Assembly (NCBI GenBank): GCA_947627115.1
Contig: CANQUQ010000020.1
Location: 1 to 39,322, forward strand
Source of the DNA: an uncultured Acetatifactor sp.
GTDB taxonomy: Bacteria; Bacillota; Clostridia; Lachnospirales; Lachnospiraceae
Length of the DNA stretch: 39,322 nt
Direction: 5' to 3'
The translations under genes were made by a program, and so were the position numbers. Under the pieces are notes generated by a model. The model made no database searches, had not been told where the DNA came from, and saw only the letters and a list, made by a program, of their open reading frames with translations. Shown here piece after piece: positions 1 through 8,203 of this stretch (position 1 is the stretch's first letter; every line of letters begins with the position of its first letter).

Positions 1-811
1 GTGATTTTTCACTGAATAACCGTTCGTTCAACAATCTCACAGGGACGGAGAAGAACCAGATACTTGACTATAAACTTGATATATGTTTGTACAGGCAACG
101 ATAAAGAAAAACTTGACTGGTTTAAGACAATAAACATAGCTGGCGTACAGCTTTCACCGCAGGAGCTGAGGAACGCCATATATACAGGCTCTTGGCTCAC
201 CGATGCAAAGAAGTATTTCAGCAAGGTGGGCTGTCCGGCTGTCAAGATAGGTGACAAGCTGTTGTCAGGTAAAATGATACGTCAGGAGTATCTGGAGACA
301 GCTATTGAATGGATTGCACGTACCGAGAATAAGTCAATAGAGGGTTATGTCGGAACACCAGCATGATATGAACGCTACACCGCTTTGGTTGCATTTTCAG
401 ACGGTTATAAACTGGGTAAATACATACTTCACCAAATATCGTAAGGAAATGAAAGGAATAGACTGGGGAAGGCTCTACAGCGAACACAAAGCAGATGTAC
501 TTGACCCTGTATCTTTGGAAGAACGTATCAAGAAGCTTATGATAGACGACGAAGTGACATCTAAAAAGGGCATATATGAGTATCTTCTTACGGGCAAAGA
601 AAAATTTTTAAGTCTTAGACAGTTTTCAGACAGTCAGAAACGTCAGGTATACGAAAAACAAGGTGGCATTTGTGCAAGCTGTGGAAAACACTTTGAAATT
701 GAGCAAATGGAAGGCGACTACCATAAGCCTTGGGGTTTAGGTGGTAAGACCGATAATGACAACTGTGTAATGCTTTGCCGTGATTGTAACCGTGAAAAAA
801 GCAATAAATAG
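1..811 (+). pseudogene. DUF262-HNH nuclease gene, copy A, 5' truncated and frameshifted
   Basis: This is the 3' three quarters of a GmrSD/DUF262-type nuclease gene; its start lies before the window. The protein is readable in three pieces. Compared with the other copies it has lost two nucleotides near 76 (CTTATGATA in copy C is CTTGATA here) and two near 345 (TATATGTC is TATGTC). The C-terminal HNH zinc domain is visible: CASC, then a GG-K-DNDN segment, then LCRDCNREK. The metal/catalytic position reads DYHKP where copies B and C read DHHKP, so the first His of the DHH motif is Tyr. The family uses a ParB-like DUF262 domain with an HNH or DUF1524 nuclease domain. It follows an EcoRI-type methyltransferase in the complete units, so it is probably the restriction half of that pair. 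This copy is very likely inactive. Confidence 0.85.
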
Positions 812-867
812 AATTATAATTGATATTTATTTTTTACACTTGTATACATTGTTTTTGAAAAAAGCTA

Positions 868-896
868 TTGATATTTGTAAAATTATGTGTTATAAT
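868..896 (+). promoter_or_regulatory. Sigma-A promoter of toxin operon 1
   Basis: TTGATA (868-873), a 17-nt spacer and TATAAT (891-896) lie 34 nt before the toxin start, with an AAGGAAGG-type ribosome binding site between. The same promoter is upstream of toxin 2 at 13927. Confidence 0.75.
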
Positions 897-930
897 TTTC
901 TTTACATGATATAAGGAAGGAAAAAGGAAA

Positions 931-3900
931 ATGAAAAAAATATTAAAAAAGTCAATACTTATCATGACAATTTTAAGTATGTTTATGTTTGTATTATCAA
1001 ATGATTTGCAAATATTTACAAGTGAATTTGAGACAATGGCAGAGTCTTATCGAACAACCTATACTCTTTATGGAGATTTGAATGATGATAAGAAAATTGA
1101 TTCATTTGATGTAGTTATGATGAGACAGAAAGTTCTTTCTAAAGATACATCCAAAGAGTTGGATTTTAACTATGATGGTAAAGTTGATGATTTAGATTTA
1201 AAATTGTTGAGTGATTATGTTTTAGGCAAAATATCTGTTTTGGATATTTATTTTTATGATGATGCAGATGAGGACAGACTTTGTGATTTGCTGGAAGTGT
1301 CTTTATTAAAGACAAATCCTGACTCTTTGGATACTGACGGAGATACACTTTCAGATTTTGATGAGATAGTTTACACTAAAACCTCTCCGACTGATAAATA
1401 TACTAACAAACTGTCCGTTACAGATGCAGACGATGATAGTGACGGAGATAAACTTACAAACAAAGAAGAACTTTCTTACAAAACTAATCCACTTTTAAGT
1501 GATTCAGATTTTGATGGGGTTAATGATTATGATGAAGTAAAAAAATATATGACAGACCCTAATAATGATGATTCGGATAATGATAACATTATTGATGGTG
1601 ATGAAATTAAACTCGGTTTAAAACCTAATACTGATAAATCTAATGGAACAACACCTGATAATCAACGTACTTTTAAGCAGAATATTACAGAATCAAATGA
1701 AATTTTATCATATATCAATGTTGATGATAATCCTTATGAGTTATCAATAGATATAGTATCAGCAGGAATAGCAGAAAAAGAATTATCCGTATCATTCGGA
1801 GAATTTTCTAATTGTTCAGAAAATAAAAAAATTATAGGCAAATCTGTATTGTTAGATTATAATAATAATTTAAGTGTAGATTCTGCAAAAATTTATTTTT
1901 CGCCTCGAAAAATAGAGGGTAAAATCAGTGATTACATGATTTTTGAATTTTTCCCTGACAATAACTATTTACTTCCTGTAGAAACAAAATATACAGAAGA
2001 ATCTGCTTATGTGGAAACAAATGAATTAGGAACATTTTGTCTCGTTAATGTTAAAGATATGTTTCAAACAACAAGTAATGTTTCTAAATCTTCTAAAAGT
2101 AAGGCATCATCTATTGTTTGGGATTATGAATTAGGCGAAACAGAAGTGGTATTTTTAGTAGATATATCAGGTGCTTTGGATTCAAATCTTGAGGAAACTA
2201 AAAATAGTATACATGATTTTAGTCAAGCCTTATTTGAACATACGGGGAATGGTGCAGTATCAATATTTGGTTATTATGCTAACCCTACTGCACTTGATCA
2301 AACACAATTGATACCATATTCTGATTCAAATAAGAATACAATGCTTAGTTCTATGAAATCAATCGATGAAGCTTTAAACGGAATATCTTCTTGTACAACA
2401 AACAAAAATAATCCTTTAATTAACCCAATTGAGTTAGCAGAAAAATGGTTAAATAATAATATTTTTTCTTCTACTTGTCCTAATAAGTATGTATTTATAA
2501 TTTCCGATTCAACATATTCTCTTACTGACAGATTTGGTTTTAAGGTTACTATACCTAAACCAACTTGTAATTCTTTAAAAAATATTTATAACAATAATAT
2601 TCACTTGAATTTTGTTTTATCAGAAGATAGTTTTAAACAAACTAAAGCAGTAAATAATTTAAAAAAAGAATGCCAACCTTATGATTTTGGTGTATATTCC
2701 AAATCAAAAACAGGATATTTTGCAAATGATATGTATACAAAGATATATTCTGATGCTGTGATTGATTTAATGGAAATTCCTGTAGTATACACAAGTTCAG
2801 TTATGCCTAACATTATTTCTGAAAGAGTAGAACGAAATGCCTTTATAAACAGTCTGCCTAAATCTATTGATTCATCAAAAGTTCCTTCGGCAGATGCAGA
2901 TGGTAATATTGACTTTAAGGACACTGTTAATAAACTCGGAATTACATTTGAAAATCTTCGTTTTGCTTGTGATATATTTGATTTAACCCGTAAAGGCTAT
3001 GAGCAATTAATTGCAAATCAGGATATGTCTGCAAATCTCATAATAGGTGGTATTCAGGTAACACCTTTCAGTGATAAGCTATTATATGCAGATAATGATA
3101 ATGATGGTATTCCAAATAAAGATGACCTATACCCTGATGAACCTTTTGATAATAGATTTAAAATAGTAGATGATTATTTATATTATCCAGTTATAGATTT
3201 TATGCTCTACAGTAAATTAGGTACAGGTGATACTGAATTTTCTCCTCAATATGGTATTCCAGGAAAAGATGGAAGAGAATTATGTTACAATACTAAAGAA
3301 CCTACAGATGTAGATGACAAAAATATGGTTATAGCATACATTGCATCTTATTATGCTGATTCCTTTTTATTTACACGTTTTGCTGGATTAATAGCTGGTA
3401 AGGGTTTTGTAAAAATGTATAATGCTGCTGAATTTTTAAAATATTTTTTTATAGGTTATGGTAAAGAAAAAAAATTAAGTAGTAGTGAGTTTAAAGAAAT
3501 TATCAGTACAAGTAAAGATAATCTTTTCCACTATATGTATAATATAAATTCAATGCTAGCAGTTAGCGAAGAAATCTTAAAAGACGGTGAGACAATTATT
3601 CTTGCTAATACAACTGAAGATAATTTTAAAGTAGCTTGTTATACAAATAAGCATTGTGAATTACTTCATCGTTTTGAGTCTGAAAATGAAACAGCGAAAT
3701 CTACTAATCTAGCAAAAGATTGGAGTTATTCAATAGGTGAGGCTTTTGGAGGAATGGTTTTTGAAGTATCTAAAAAAGGAAAAAAGTATACTATGAAATA
3801 TCGATATTGTTTGATGGATTATTATGAATGGTGCTATCATGCTGATGGTGGAGACGAAGACCTTCATATGTTACATGAATGCGGATATGCACATGAATAT

Positions 3901-3999
3901 CCAATTTATGGAGAATTAACTAATACACTTGAATGGGAAGAGGGTTATCGAATCAAAACACCATCAGAAACAATAGAATTAGTAAAAAAATCTAAATAA
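931..3999 (+). CDS. Secreted dockerin / calcium-repeat / VWA protein with variable C-terminus (putative polymorphic toxin 1)
   Basis: Protein of 1022 aa. A signal peptide (about 1-24) is followed by a type I dockerin (about 47-105) with two F-hand loops, DLNDDKKIDSFD and DFNYDGKVDDLD. Next come Asp-rich thrombospondin-3-like calcium repeats (about 110-235), a beta-rich linker, and a VWA-like domain whose MIDAS reads DISGA (about residue 410) instead of DxSxS. A second calcium loop, DNDNDGIPNKDD, sits near 720. The C-terminal part (about 745-1022) holds a hydrophobic stretch (VIAYIASYYADSFLF onward) and a W-S-x-GEAFGGM...YEW...LH block. Residues up to about 740 are nearly identical to toxin 2 at 13990, then the proteins diverge sharply and different small membrane-associated genes follow. 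That is the polymorphic-toxin pattern. Toxin function is inferred; domains are seen. It could instead be a surface adhesin or enzyme-like cellulosomal component. Confidence 0.8.
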   Translation: MKKILKKSILIMTILSMFMFVLSNDLQIFTSEFETMAESYRTTYTLYGDLNDDKKIDSFDVVMMRQKVLSKDTSKELDFNYDGKVDDLDLKLLSDYVLGKISVLDIYFYDDADEDRLCDLLEVSLLKTNPDSLDTDGDTLSDFDEIVYTKTSPTDKYTNKLSVTDADDDSDGDKLTNKEELSYKTNPLLSDSDFDGVNDYDEVKKYMTDPNNDDSDNDNIIDGDEIKLGLKPNTDKSNGTTPDNQRTFKQNITESNEILSYINVDDNPYELSIDIVSAGIAEKELSVSFGEFSNCSENKKIIGKSVLLDYNNNLSVDSAKIYFSPRKIEGKISDYMIFEFFPDNNYLLPVETKYTEESAYVETNELGTFCLVNVKDMFQTTSNVSKSSKSKASSIVWDYELGETEVVFLVDISGALDSNLEETKNSIHDFSQALFEHTGNGAVSIFGYYANPTALDQTQLIPYSDSNKNTMLSSMKSIDEALNGISSCTTNKNNPLINPIELAEKWLNNNIFSSTCPNKYVFIISDSTYSLTDRFGFKVTIPKPTCNSLKNIYNNNIHLNFVLSEDSFKQTKAVNNLKKECQPYDFGVYSKSKTGYFANDMYTKIYSDAVIDLMEIPVVYTSSVMPNIISERVERNAFINSLPKSIDSSKVPSADADGNIDFKDTVNKLGITFENLRFACDIFDLTRKGYEQLIANQDMSANLIIGGIQVTPFSDKLLYADNDNDGIPNKDDLYPDEPFDNRFKIVDDYLYYPVIDFMLYSKLGTGDTEFSPQYGIPGKDGRELCYNTKEPTDVDDKNMVIAYIASYYADSFLFTRFAGLIAGKGFVKMYNAAEFLKYFFIGYGKEKKLSSSEFKEIISTSKDNLFHYMYNINSMLAVSEEILKDGETIILANTTEDNFKVACYTNKHCELLHRFESENETAKSTNLAKDWSYSIGEAFGGMVFEVSKKGKKYTMKYRYCLMDYYEWCYHADGGDEDLHMLHECGYAHEYPIYGELTNTLEWEEGYRIKTPSETIELVKKSK

Positions 4000-4010
4000 T
4001 GAGGCGGATA

Positions 4011-4475
4011 ATGAAAAAAGTAGTATTTTTAATCGTTCCTTTAATTATAATTTTTACAGTAATATCCTGCGTTAAAGGTAACTATTTAATTTTTGGATAT
4101 GAAAAAAACGAAGTAGTATTTAATGATTTAACTAAAATTCAAAAACAAAATATTCAAAGCTATACTGAAAATATAACTCAAATAAAGCCAACAATTTCTA
4201 AAATAACAAAATATAAATATAAAAATGATTTAGAAACATATATTTTAGAGTTAGAAGGGAGCAATATTATTTCTGTTTCCTATCCTTGTTTTTATAAACT
4301 TAATGCTAAACATCCTGAAAGTAATTCGGATACGGGTTACTATTTTAAAAAAGGAAAAACTTTTTTAGTTATATGTAAAAGGGATTATTCTTTAATAAAA
4401 GATGAAAATTATCAAACTATTTTATATAATTTAGAAAAATTAAATAACACTTTAAATAATATTTTTACAAACTAA
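4011..4475 (+). CDS. Small lipoprotein, putative immunity protein for toxin 1
   Basis: About 154 aa from the ATG at 4011. An ATG at 3999 overlaps the toxin stop codon (TAATG), but GAGGCGG at 4001-4007 sits at ribosome-binding distance from 4011, so I prefer the later start. The N-terminus is MKKVVFLIVPLIIIFTVISC, a hydrophobic signal ending in a lipobox-like VISC, so the protein is probably lipid-anchored outside the membrane. The rest is Lys- and Asn-rich with no family I recognise. It is translationally coupled to the toxin, and each of the other units has an unrelated gene in the same place. That supports an immunity role against an extracellular or membrane-acting toxin; this role is inferred. 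Confidence 0.65.
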   Translation: MKKVVFLIVPLIIIFTVISCVKGNYLIFGYEKNEVVFNDLTKIQKQNIQSYTENITQIKPTISKITKYKYKNDLETYILELEGSNIISVSYPCFYKLNAKHPESNSDTGYYFKKGKTFLVICKRDYSLIKDENYQTILYNLEKLNNTLNNIFTN

Positions 4476-4508
4476 TATTTTTTGTGGAGTTGTAGTCTGC
4501 ACCAAATC

Positions 4509-4541
4509 AAAAGTCACCAAGCATTGCTTGATGACTTTTTT
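4509..4541. terminator. Bidirectional terminator between toxin operon 1 and mob operon 1
   Basis: A stem AGTCA-C-CAAGC pairs with GCTTG-A-TGACT and is flanked by an A-run on the left and TTTTTT on the right. It lies between convergent genes, so it can end transcripts from both sides. Confidence 0.75.
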
Positions 4542-4542
4542 A

Positions 4543-5511
4543 TCAATGATTTTCTTTGTAGCCCTTGATATACCAACGAACACAAATATGTCCAATATGG
4601 CTTAACATAAGTATACGCACTATATTTAGCGGTATAAGCTCCGCAAACCATATAAGCACTGCCACACTTACCATCACTACTAACAAGCTGATTTCGTCAT
4701 AACAATACTCCTGATATAGTTTTAAAAACGCCTTGCCACAGAAAAATACAATCAATCCGATTATGCCAAATGATATAACAGCAACAACTATCAATATAAC
4801 AACGTTCGGAACACCTGTATAACTTGCCATTTTTTCAGATATATTGTTAATCCAACTAAAAATCATCATAATCACATTTCTGACTTTTTTAAAAGCAACT
4901 ATACAATCAGATACAACACGTTCCGACTTAAAGCCTGTAAACAGGGTCGCTAATCCACTGTAAACAATCAAAATAAACATAACCCATTGCCATTTTATAC
5001 GGAATTGGTCATTGAGTTCTTCTGCTCTTTTCTCTGTTAGTTTCTTTTGTGAAGCTATTAGGTTGTTGTATTCAGATGTTTTTCTTTCTGCTTTTTCTTT
5101 TTCAGAATTAGCCTGTAAAATAGCTGTATTTGCACGTTTTTCAGCGTTCAAAGCCTCCTCTCGACTTCTTTCTACTTCGTTCTTCCAATGCTTTTCTTTC
5201 TCTTTCAAGCTGTTCTGCAAGTCTTTGGCTTTCTTCAGCTCTAAGTCGCTCACGTTCAGCTTCTCTATCATTTCGGCTTGTTGTGCTACTTTCAACTTTA
5301 GTGTCTGCTCGTCTGAGCGTAGTTCTTGTATCATCTCGGTCAAGTCTGAATTCGTCACTAATAGTTGCTGATTGATTAAGAACAGCTCCTGATTCTTTGA
5401 GGACAGTTCTTGTATCAAGGATAGCAACTCTTCCGTGCTGGGCGATTGTATTTGTTCTGATGGCTTGATTATATTCTTCTTGTTGCTTTCGTGCATTGTC
5501 CGCAAACTCAC
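4543..5511 (-). CDS. MobB-like coiled-coil membrane protein overlapping the relaxase gene
   Basis: Protein of 322 aa. Residues about 25-170 are a charged coiled coil (repeated EELL, QEL and KEKEK segments), followed by four hydrophobic segments near 175-193, 236-258, 275-291 and 294-310 and a short basic tail. The first 371 nt lie inside the relaxase reading frame in another phase on the same strand. Unit 3 has the same length and the same 371-nt overlap, so both frames are maintained. The layout matches mobA/mobB of RSF1010-type plasmids, where a membrane MobB is nested out of frame in the relaxase gene and helps couple the relaxosome to the transfer channel. MobB function is inferred from position and topology, not from sequence similarity I can verify. 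Confidence 0.75.
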   Translation of the reverse strand: MSLRTMHESNKKNIIKPSEQIQSPSTEELLSLIQELSSKNQELFLINQQLLVTNSDLTEMIQELRSDEQTLKLKVAQQAEMIEKLNVSDLELKKAKDLQNSLKEKEKHWKNEVERSREEALNAEKRANTAILQANSEKEKAERKTSEYNNLIASQKKLTEKRAEELNDQFRIKWQWVMFILIVYSGLATLFTGFKSERVVSDCIVAFKKVRNVIMMIFSWINNISEKMASYTGVPNVVILIVVAVISFGIIGLIVFFCGKAFLKLYQEYCYDEISLLVVMVSVAVLIWFAELIPLNIVRILMLSHIGHICVRWYIKGYKENH

Positions 5512-6307
5512 GTTCTAATCCCTCCTTGCTGAAATCTATGTGATAATATTTTTCCAACTTGCTGTTCCTGATTTTACATTGTTTTTCGCCCTGTTCCTGT
5601 CGTGCAAGGTAAGTGAATGTAATATATTTACGATTATCCGTCCAGACAACGCCATAGCCGTTAGCATTCATCATATCAATAAACTGCTCTCGGCTCTGAG
5701 CCTGCTCTCTGTAATCCATAATGGCAAGGGCAATATCCTGTACATAACTTTTCACTTCGCCTTGTTCTGCCCTCTGTAACAGCCTGTATTGCTCTTTCTT
5801 GTACGCTGTTGTTTCTTCTCGCTCCTTTCCATTAAATGTTCTTCCTTTGTGAGTTAGGCTAAGCCCGTGTTCAAGGCATATTTTGTCAGACAGGTCTTTC
5901 ATTTCCTGTAATTCCGTACTTTTTTGCTGAAACTTGTGTCCGTCCTCAAAACTCACAGAATTGAGAATGAAGTGGGTGTGTATGTGTTCTCGGTCTTGAT
6001 GCGTTGCTATAAGTACCTCAAATCCTTTGAACTGCGGACAACATTCTACAAATTCCTTTGCAATAGCGTGTGCCTGTTCGGGCGTGATAGTTTCATCAGA
6101 AGCAAAACTCTGAACATAATGCTTGTATGTTCTGCCATCTGTCTTGTTCCAGACTTCTTTAGTAGTCTGCATTTCATCGTATGCAGTTTCCGAAGAAGTC
6201 AGATTATAGCCACTTAATAACTTTTGCTTGGTCTTTTCTTTGTTGCTGACATAAGCAATAGCCGTCTTTATCGGCGACTTTGAAGATACTGCCTTAATGA
6301 TTGCCAT
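5141..6307 (-). CDS. mobA: MOBP-type relaxase (MobA/MobL, Relaxase domain)
   Basis: Protein of 388 aa. The N-terminal relaxase domain shows the histidine triad H103-QDRE-H108-I-H110-T-H112, typical of the PF03432 family, and a likely nicking tyrosine at Y19 (AIAYV). The C-terminal 120 residues are highly charged (RERLRAEESQRLAEQ region) and share DNA with the nested MobB-like frame. The enzyme should nick oriT and stay covalently attached to the transferred strand. The start lies 40 nt inside the mobC gene, the same overlap as in units 2 and 3, which points to translational coupling. No coupling protein or type IV secretion genes are present, so the unit would be mobilizable rather than self-transmissible. 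Confidence 0.92.
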   Translation of the reverse strand: MAIIKAVSSKSPIKTAIAYVSNKEKTKQKLLSGYNLTSSETAYDEMQTTKEVWNKTDGRTYKHYVQSFASDETITPEQAHAIAKEFVECCPQFKGFEVLIATHQDREHIHTHFILNSVSFEDGHKFQQKSTELQEMKDLSDKICLEHGLSLTHKGRTFNGKEREETTAYKKEQYRLLQRAEQGEVKSYVQDIALAIMDYREQAQSREQFIDMMNANGYGVVWTDNRKYITFTYLARQEQGEKQCKIRNSKLEKYYHIDFSKEGLEREFADNARKQQEEYNQAIRTNTIAQHGRVAILDTRTVLKESGAVLNQSATISDEFRLDRDDTRTTLRRADTKVESSTTSRNDREAERERLRAEESQRLAEQLERERKALEERSRKKSRGGFER

Positions 6308-6630
6308 AAGTTTTTAAGCTCCTCCTGTGCTGTTCTAAGTGCGGATAACGTTTGTGGTAATTCATTCTTGTAGTCAACAAATCCTCTTGCATTAAGTTGT
6401 GCTGCTATCTGATTAATATTGTTTCCTTGTCGGTTCAGCTCCGTTCCCTGATGTTTAAGTTCGATGACAAGTTCTTTCAAATCTTCATTTCTGATAATCG
6501 GAGCTTGCATTACAGCCTTGAGAATATACTCCTGATTGTTTAATCCGCTATCGGCTATCTTCTTCATAATGGTTTCATATTCTTCTGCTGACACTCTGAA
6601 TGTCATCTGCTTTGGTCGTTCCTTATTCAT
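6268..6630 (-). CDS. mobC: MobC-like relaxosome accessory protein
   Basis: About 120 aa starting at 6630, chosen because GAAAGGAG precedes it; a longer frame to 6693 runs through the oriT palindrome. The N-terminus KQMTFRVSAEEYETIMKK looks like a ribbon-helix-helix DNA-binding segment. The later ELNRQGNNINQIAAQLN matches the MobC (PF05713) hallmark. MobC proteins bind oriT next to the nick and assist the relaxase. It is the first gene of the leftward mob operon and overlaps the relaxase start by 40 nt. Confidence 0.85.
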   Translation of the reverse strand: MNKERPKQMTFRVSAEEYETIMKKIADSGLNNQEYILKAVMQAPIIRNEDLKELVIELKHQGTELNRQGNNINQIAAQLNARGFVDYKNELPQTLSALRTAQEELKNLWQSLRQYLQSRR

Positions 6631-6649
6631 ATTTGCTCCTTTCATCACG

Positions 6650-6725
6650 GGGGTCAAGGGGGTGTCCCCCTGCAAGCTACTGAAGTTTATCACGTAGTGA
6701 TAACACTTTAGGTAGCTTGCATTAC
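6650..6725. other. Candidate oriT of unit 1
   Basis: A nested inverted repeat (6672-6720) has outer arms GCAAGCTAC/GTAGCTTGC and inner arms TTATCAC/GTGATAA. Next to it is a second short palindrome, GGGGGTGTCCCCC. It lies directly upstream of mobC. The same structure recurs in units 2 and 3, with a compensatory change in unit 2 (TTACCAC/GTGGTAA). The nick site itself cannot be placed from sequence alone. Confidence 0.65.
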
Positions 6726-6743
6726 TTTTTTTCTCACAGTTTA

Positions 6744-6772
6744 ATTATAACATATAATGCAGATTAGGTCAA
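6744..6772 (-). promoter_or_regulatory. Promoter of mob operon 1
   Basis: On the minus strand TTGACC (6772-6767), a 17-nt spacer and TATAAT (6749-6744). Transcription would run through the oriT hairpin into mobC, so relaxosome binding could repress its own operon. Confidence 0.75.
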
Positions 6773-6799
6773 GTAAAAAAACTCACAAAAAACAGCACC

Positions 6800-7684
6800 T
6801 TATATGGTGCTGTCGGTATTCTTCTTCATATTCGCCTTAATTTCAGCAAGTTCTTTTGTGAGTTCTACAACAGTTGTCTGCTCCACATGAAGTTTGTCAA
6901 GAAGTTCTTTCTGCTTTGATGTTGCTTCATCAGTAATCTTCTTCAGTTCAGTATTCGCTTTTTTCTCTGCTTCAATAACCGCCTTATCAAGTGCGATTTC
7001 TGCACGTTCTAAAGCATTCTGTTTGGATTTCTTGGCTTCTTCTTTTACCCTTGTCAGTTCAGCCTGTAATGCTTCTGCTCGCCTTTCTGCTTCTTGTTTT
7101 GAGTTCTGTGCCTGTTCTGCTGTTGCTATAGCTTCATTGGCTTTTTTAATGGTGTCATTCGCTTGTGCGATTTGTAAATTCAGGCTGTCAATAATTTTCT
7201 GCTTATCCTGTAAAGATGAATTAAGCTGTATTTCATTATGTCTCAACTGTTCCAGTTCTTTTTCAAGTTGATGAATTACATCGGAATTACTTAAAACTGT
7301 ATCCGACAATTCTTTTTCAGCTCGATTTGCTTTGCTTTCTGCTTCTTTCCTGATTTCTTCTGATTTCCTGAGACGTTCACGCAGTTCAACGACAGTAATA
7401 TTAAGATTATCAAGTTTGTCTGAAAATTCAAGGCGTATCCTGTTCTCACTATTCGCATTTAGTTCAAGAACATTGATATAAGCCTTTACAATGCTGTCCG
7501 TCATCGCTTGAAAGTCGCTGATATTTGTTTCCATACCTTTGAGAGTTTTCTTAGCGTTCTGTACTTCATAAACATTGACCAATGCCTGAACGCACTCCCC
7601 TTGACTATCAAAACTTTCAGAAATCTGCTTGAATTTTTCTCTTGTTTCATCGTCAATTCTGATTTGCAATGGACTGTTTGCCAT
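6800..7684 (-). CDS. Ribbon-helix-helix protein with long coiled coil (KfrA-like architecture)
   Basis: Protein of 294 aa from the ATG at 7684, with GGAGTG upstream. The first 45 residues (SPLQIRIDDETREKFKQI...) look like a ribbon-helix-helix DNA-binding domain. The remainder, to about residue 290, is almost pure coiled coil rich in Ala, Glu and Lys. This layout resembles plasmid KfrA-type regulators and partition accessory proteins, although KfrA itself uses a different DNA-binding fold. Its own promoter contains an array of TGTAATACA-like palindromes. Nearly the same 105-bp array stands before the DUF262 nuclease genes, so this protein is the obvious candidate repressor of both. The gene is frameshifted in unit 2 and missing in unit 3. 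Confidence 0.75.
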   Translation of the reverse strand: MANSPLQIRIDDETREKFKQISESFDSQGECVQALVNVYEVQNAKKTLKGMETNISDFQAMTDSIVKAYINVLELNANSENRIRLEFSDKLDNLNITVVELRERLRKSEEIRKEAESKANRAEKELSDTVLSNSDVIHQLEKELEQLRHNEIQLNSSLQDKQKIIDSLNLQIAQANDTIKKANEAIATAEQAQNSKQEAERRAEALQAELTRVKEEAKKSKQNALERAEIALDKAVIEAEKKANTELKKITDEATSKQKELLDKLHVEQTTVVELTKELAEIKANMKKNTDSTI

Positions 7685-7704
7685 AAAGATCACTCCTTTT
7701 CCTT

Positions 7705-7821
7705 ACTGTAGTGTATTACAATACACTGTATTTTAGTGTAATACACCTGCCTGTAATATACTGCATACGCTGTATTGTATTACACTACATACAGTATATA
7801 ACGCATTTTTTAATTTGTCAA
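7705..7821 (-). promoter_or_regulatory. Promoter and operator array of the ribbon-helix-helix gene, unit 1
   Basis: Minus-strand TTGACA (7821-7816), 17-nt spacer and TATACT (7798-7793). Downstream, 7705-7790 carries overlapping palindromes built on GTGTATTAC/GTAATACAC and covers the transcription start, as expected for autorepression. The array is close to a copy of the one at 12500-12605. Confidence 0.75.
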
Positions 7822-7873
7822 GACCATTTTTAAAATTATGAGATTTTTATCGGGGAAAAGAGAGAAGAAAATA

Positions 7874-7890
7874 ATTGTCACCATGACAAT
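7874..7890. promoter_or_regulatory. Conserved palindrome ATTGTCA-n3-TGACAAT
   Basis: A 7-bp perfect inverted repeat conserved at 21205-21223 and 34184-34200, about 45-140 nt upstream of each replication promoter. In unit 3 it is followed by seven T residues, so it could be a terminator there. Otherwise it may be an operator; I cannot tell which. Confidence 0.45.
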
Positions 7891-7932
7891 CTTCTTCATT
7901 TGGAAAGTTTTCCGCTATTTATCCAGCTACTC

Positions 7933-7961
7933 TTGACAAAATAATTCTCATCAGTTATAAT
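7933..7961 (+). promoter_or_regulatory. Promoter of the replication gene, unit 1
   Basis: Perfect consensus TTGACA (7933-7938), 17-nt spacer, TATAAT (7956-7961). The gene starts at 8204, so the mRNA has a leader of about 235 nt, within which an antisense RNA is encoded. Confidence 0.85.
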
Positions 7962-7967
7962 TAAAGC

Positions 7968-8052
7968 AAATAAAAGTACCGTTAAGGCGTTGACGCACCT
8001 TAACGGCAGAGGAACAGCACGTAATCTCACTCCAAAGAAATTACTATACTAT
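7968..8052 (-). ncRNA. Countertranscribed antisense RNA, unit 1
   Basis: A small leftward RNA of roughly 85 nt is predicted from a consensus minus-strand promoter at 8059-8087. It ends at a strong hairpin (arms CCGTTAAGG and CCTTAACGG, 7979-8006) followed, on that strand, by a U-rich tract. A second stem-loop (GTAATTTC/GAGATTAC with one G-U pair) exposes a loop with UUGG, matching the YUNR U-turn motif of plasmid antisense RNAs. It is fully complementary to the leader of the replication mRNA. The layout matches antisense copy-number control in Gram-positive plasmids. Ends are estimated from promoter and terminator. Confidence 0.75.
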
Positions 8053-8058
8053 ATCTTG

Positions 8059-8087
8059 ATTATATCAAACAAAAAAAGTTTTGTCAA
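8059..8087 (-). promoter_or_regulatory. Antisense RNA promoter, unit 1
   Basis: Minus-strand TTGACA (8087-8082), 17-nt spacer, TATAAT (8064-8059): a perfect consensus facing the replication promoter. Both elements and the spacing are kept in units 2 and 3 although the spacer sequence of unit 3 differs. Confidence 0.82.
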
Positions 8088-8127
8088 GACTTTGACCATA
8101 AATTCAAGAAAATAGTAAGTTGTTGTT

Positions 8128-8162
8128 CCCTGTATTTGCGAATATAGGGTATTTTTGTACCC
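8128..8162 (+). promoter_or_regulatory. Alternative hairpins in the replication leader, unit 1
   Basis: Hairpin 8128-8149 (CCCTgTAT/ATAtAGGG) and hairpin 8147-8162 (GGGTA/TACCC) share the same GGG, so they exclude each other. They sit between the antisense RNA target and the start codon. Such a switch could transmit antisense binding to translation or termination; unit 3 has a perfect version. Confidence 0.5.
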
Positions 8163-8203
8163 TTTTGCAGAAAACACGCTTTTAAAACAGGAAAGGATTT
8201 ACT

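Noticed and set aside
5012..5375. Rightward open frames opposite the mob operon (also 6894-7271, 18455-18694, 20310-20618, 32384-32696)
   Set aside because: They are Ser/Phe/Leu-rich antisense images of Glu/Lys coiled-coil coding, with no ribosome binding site or independent conservation.
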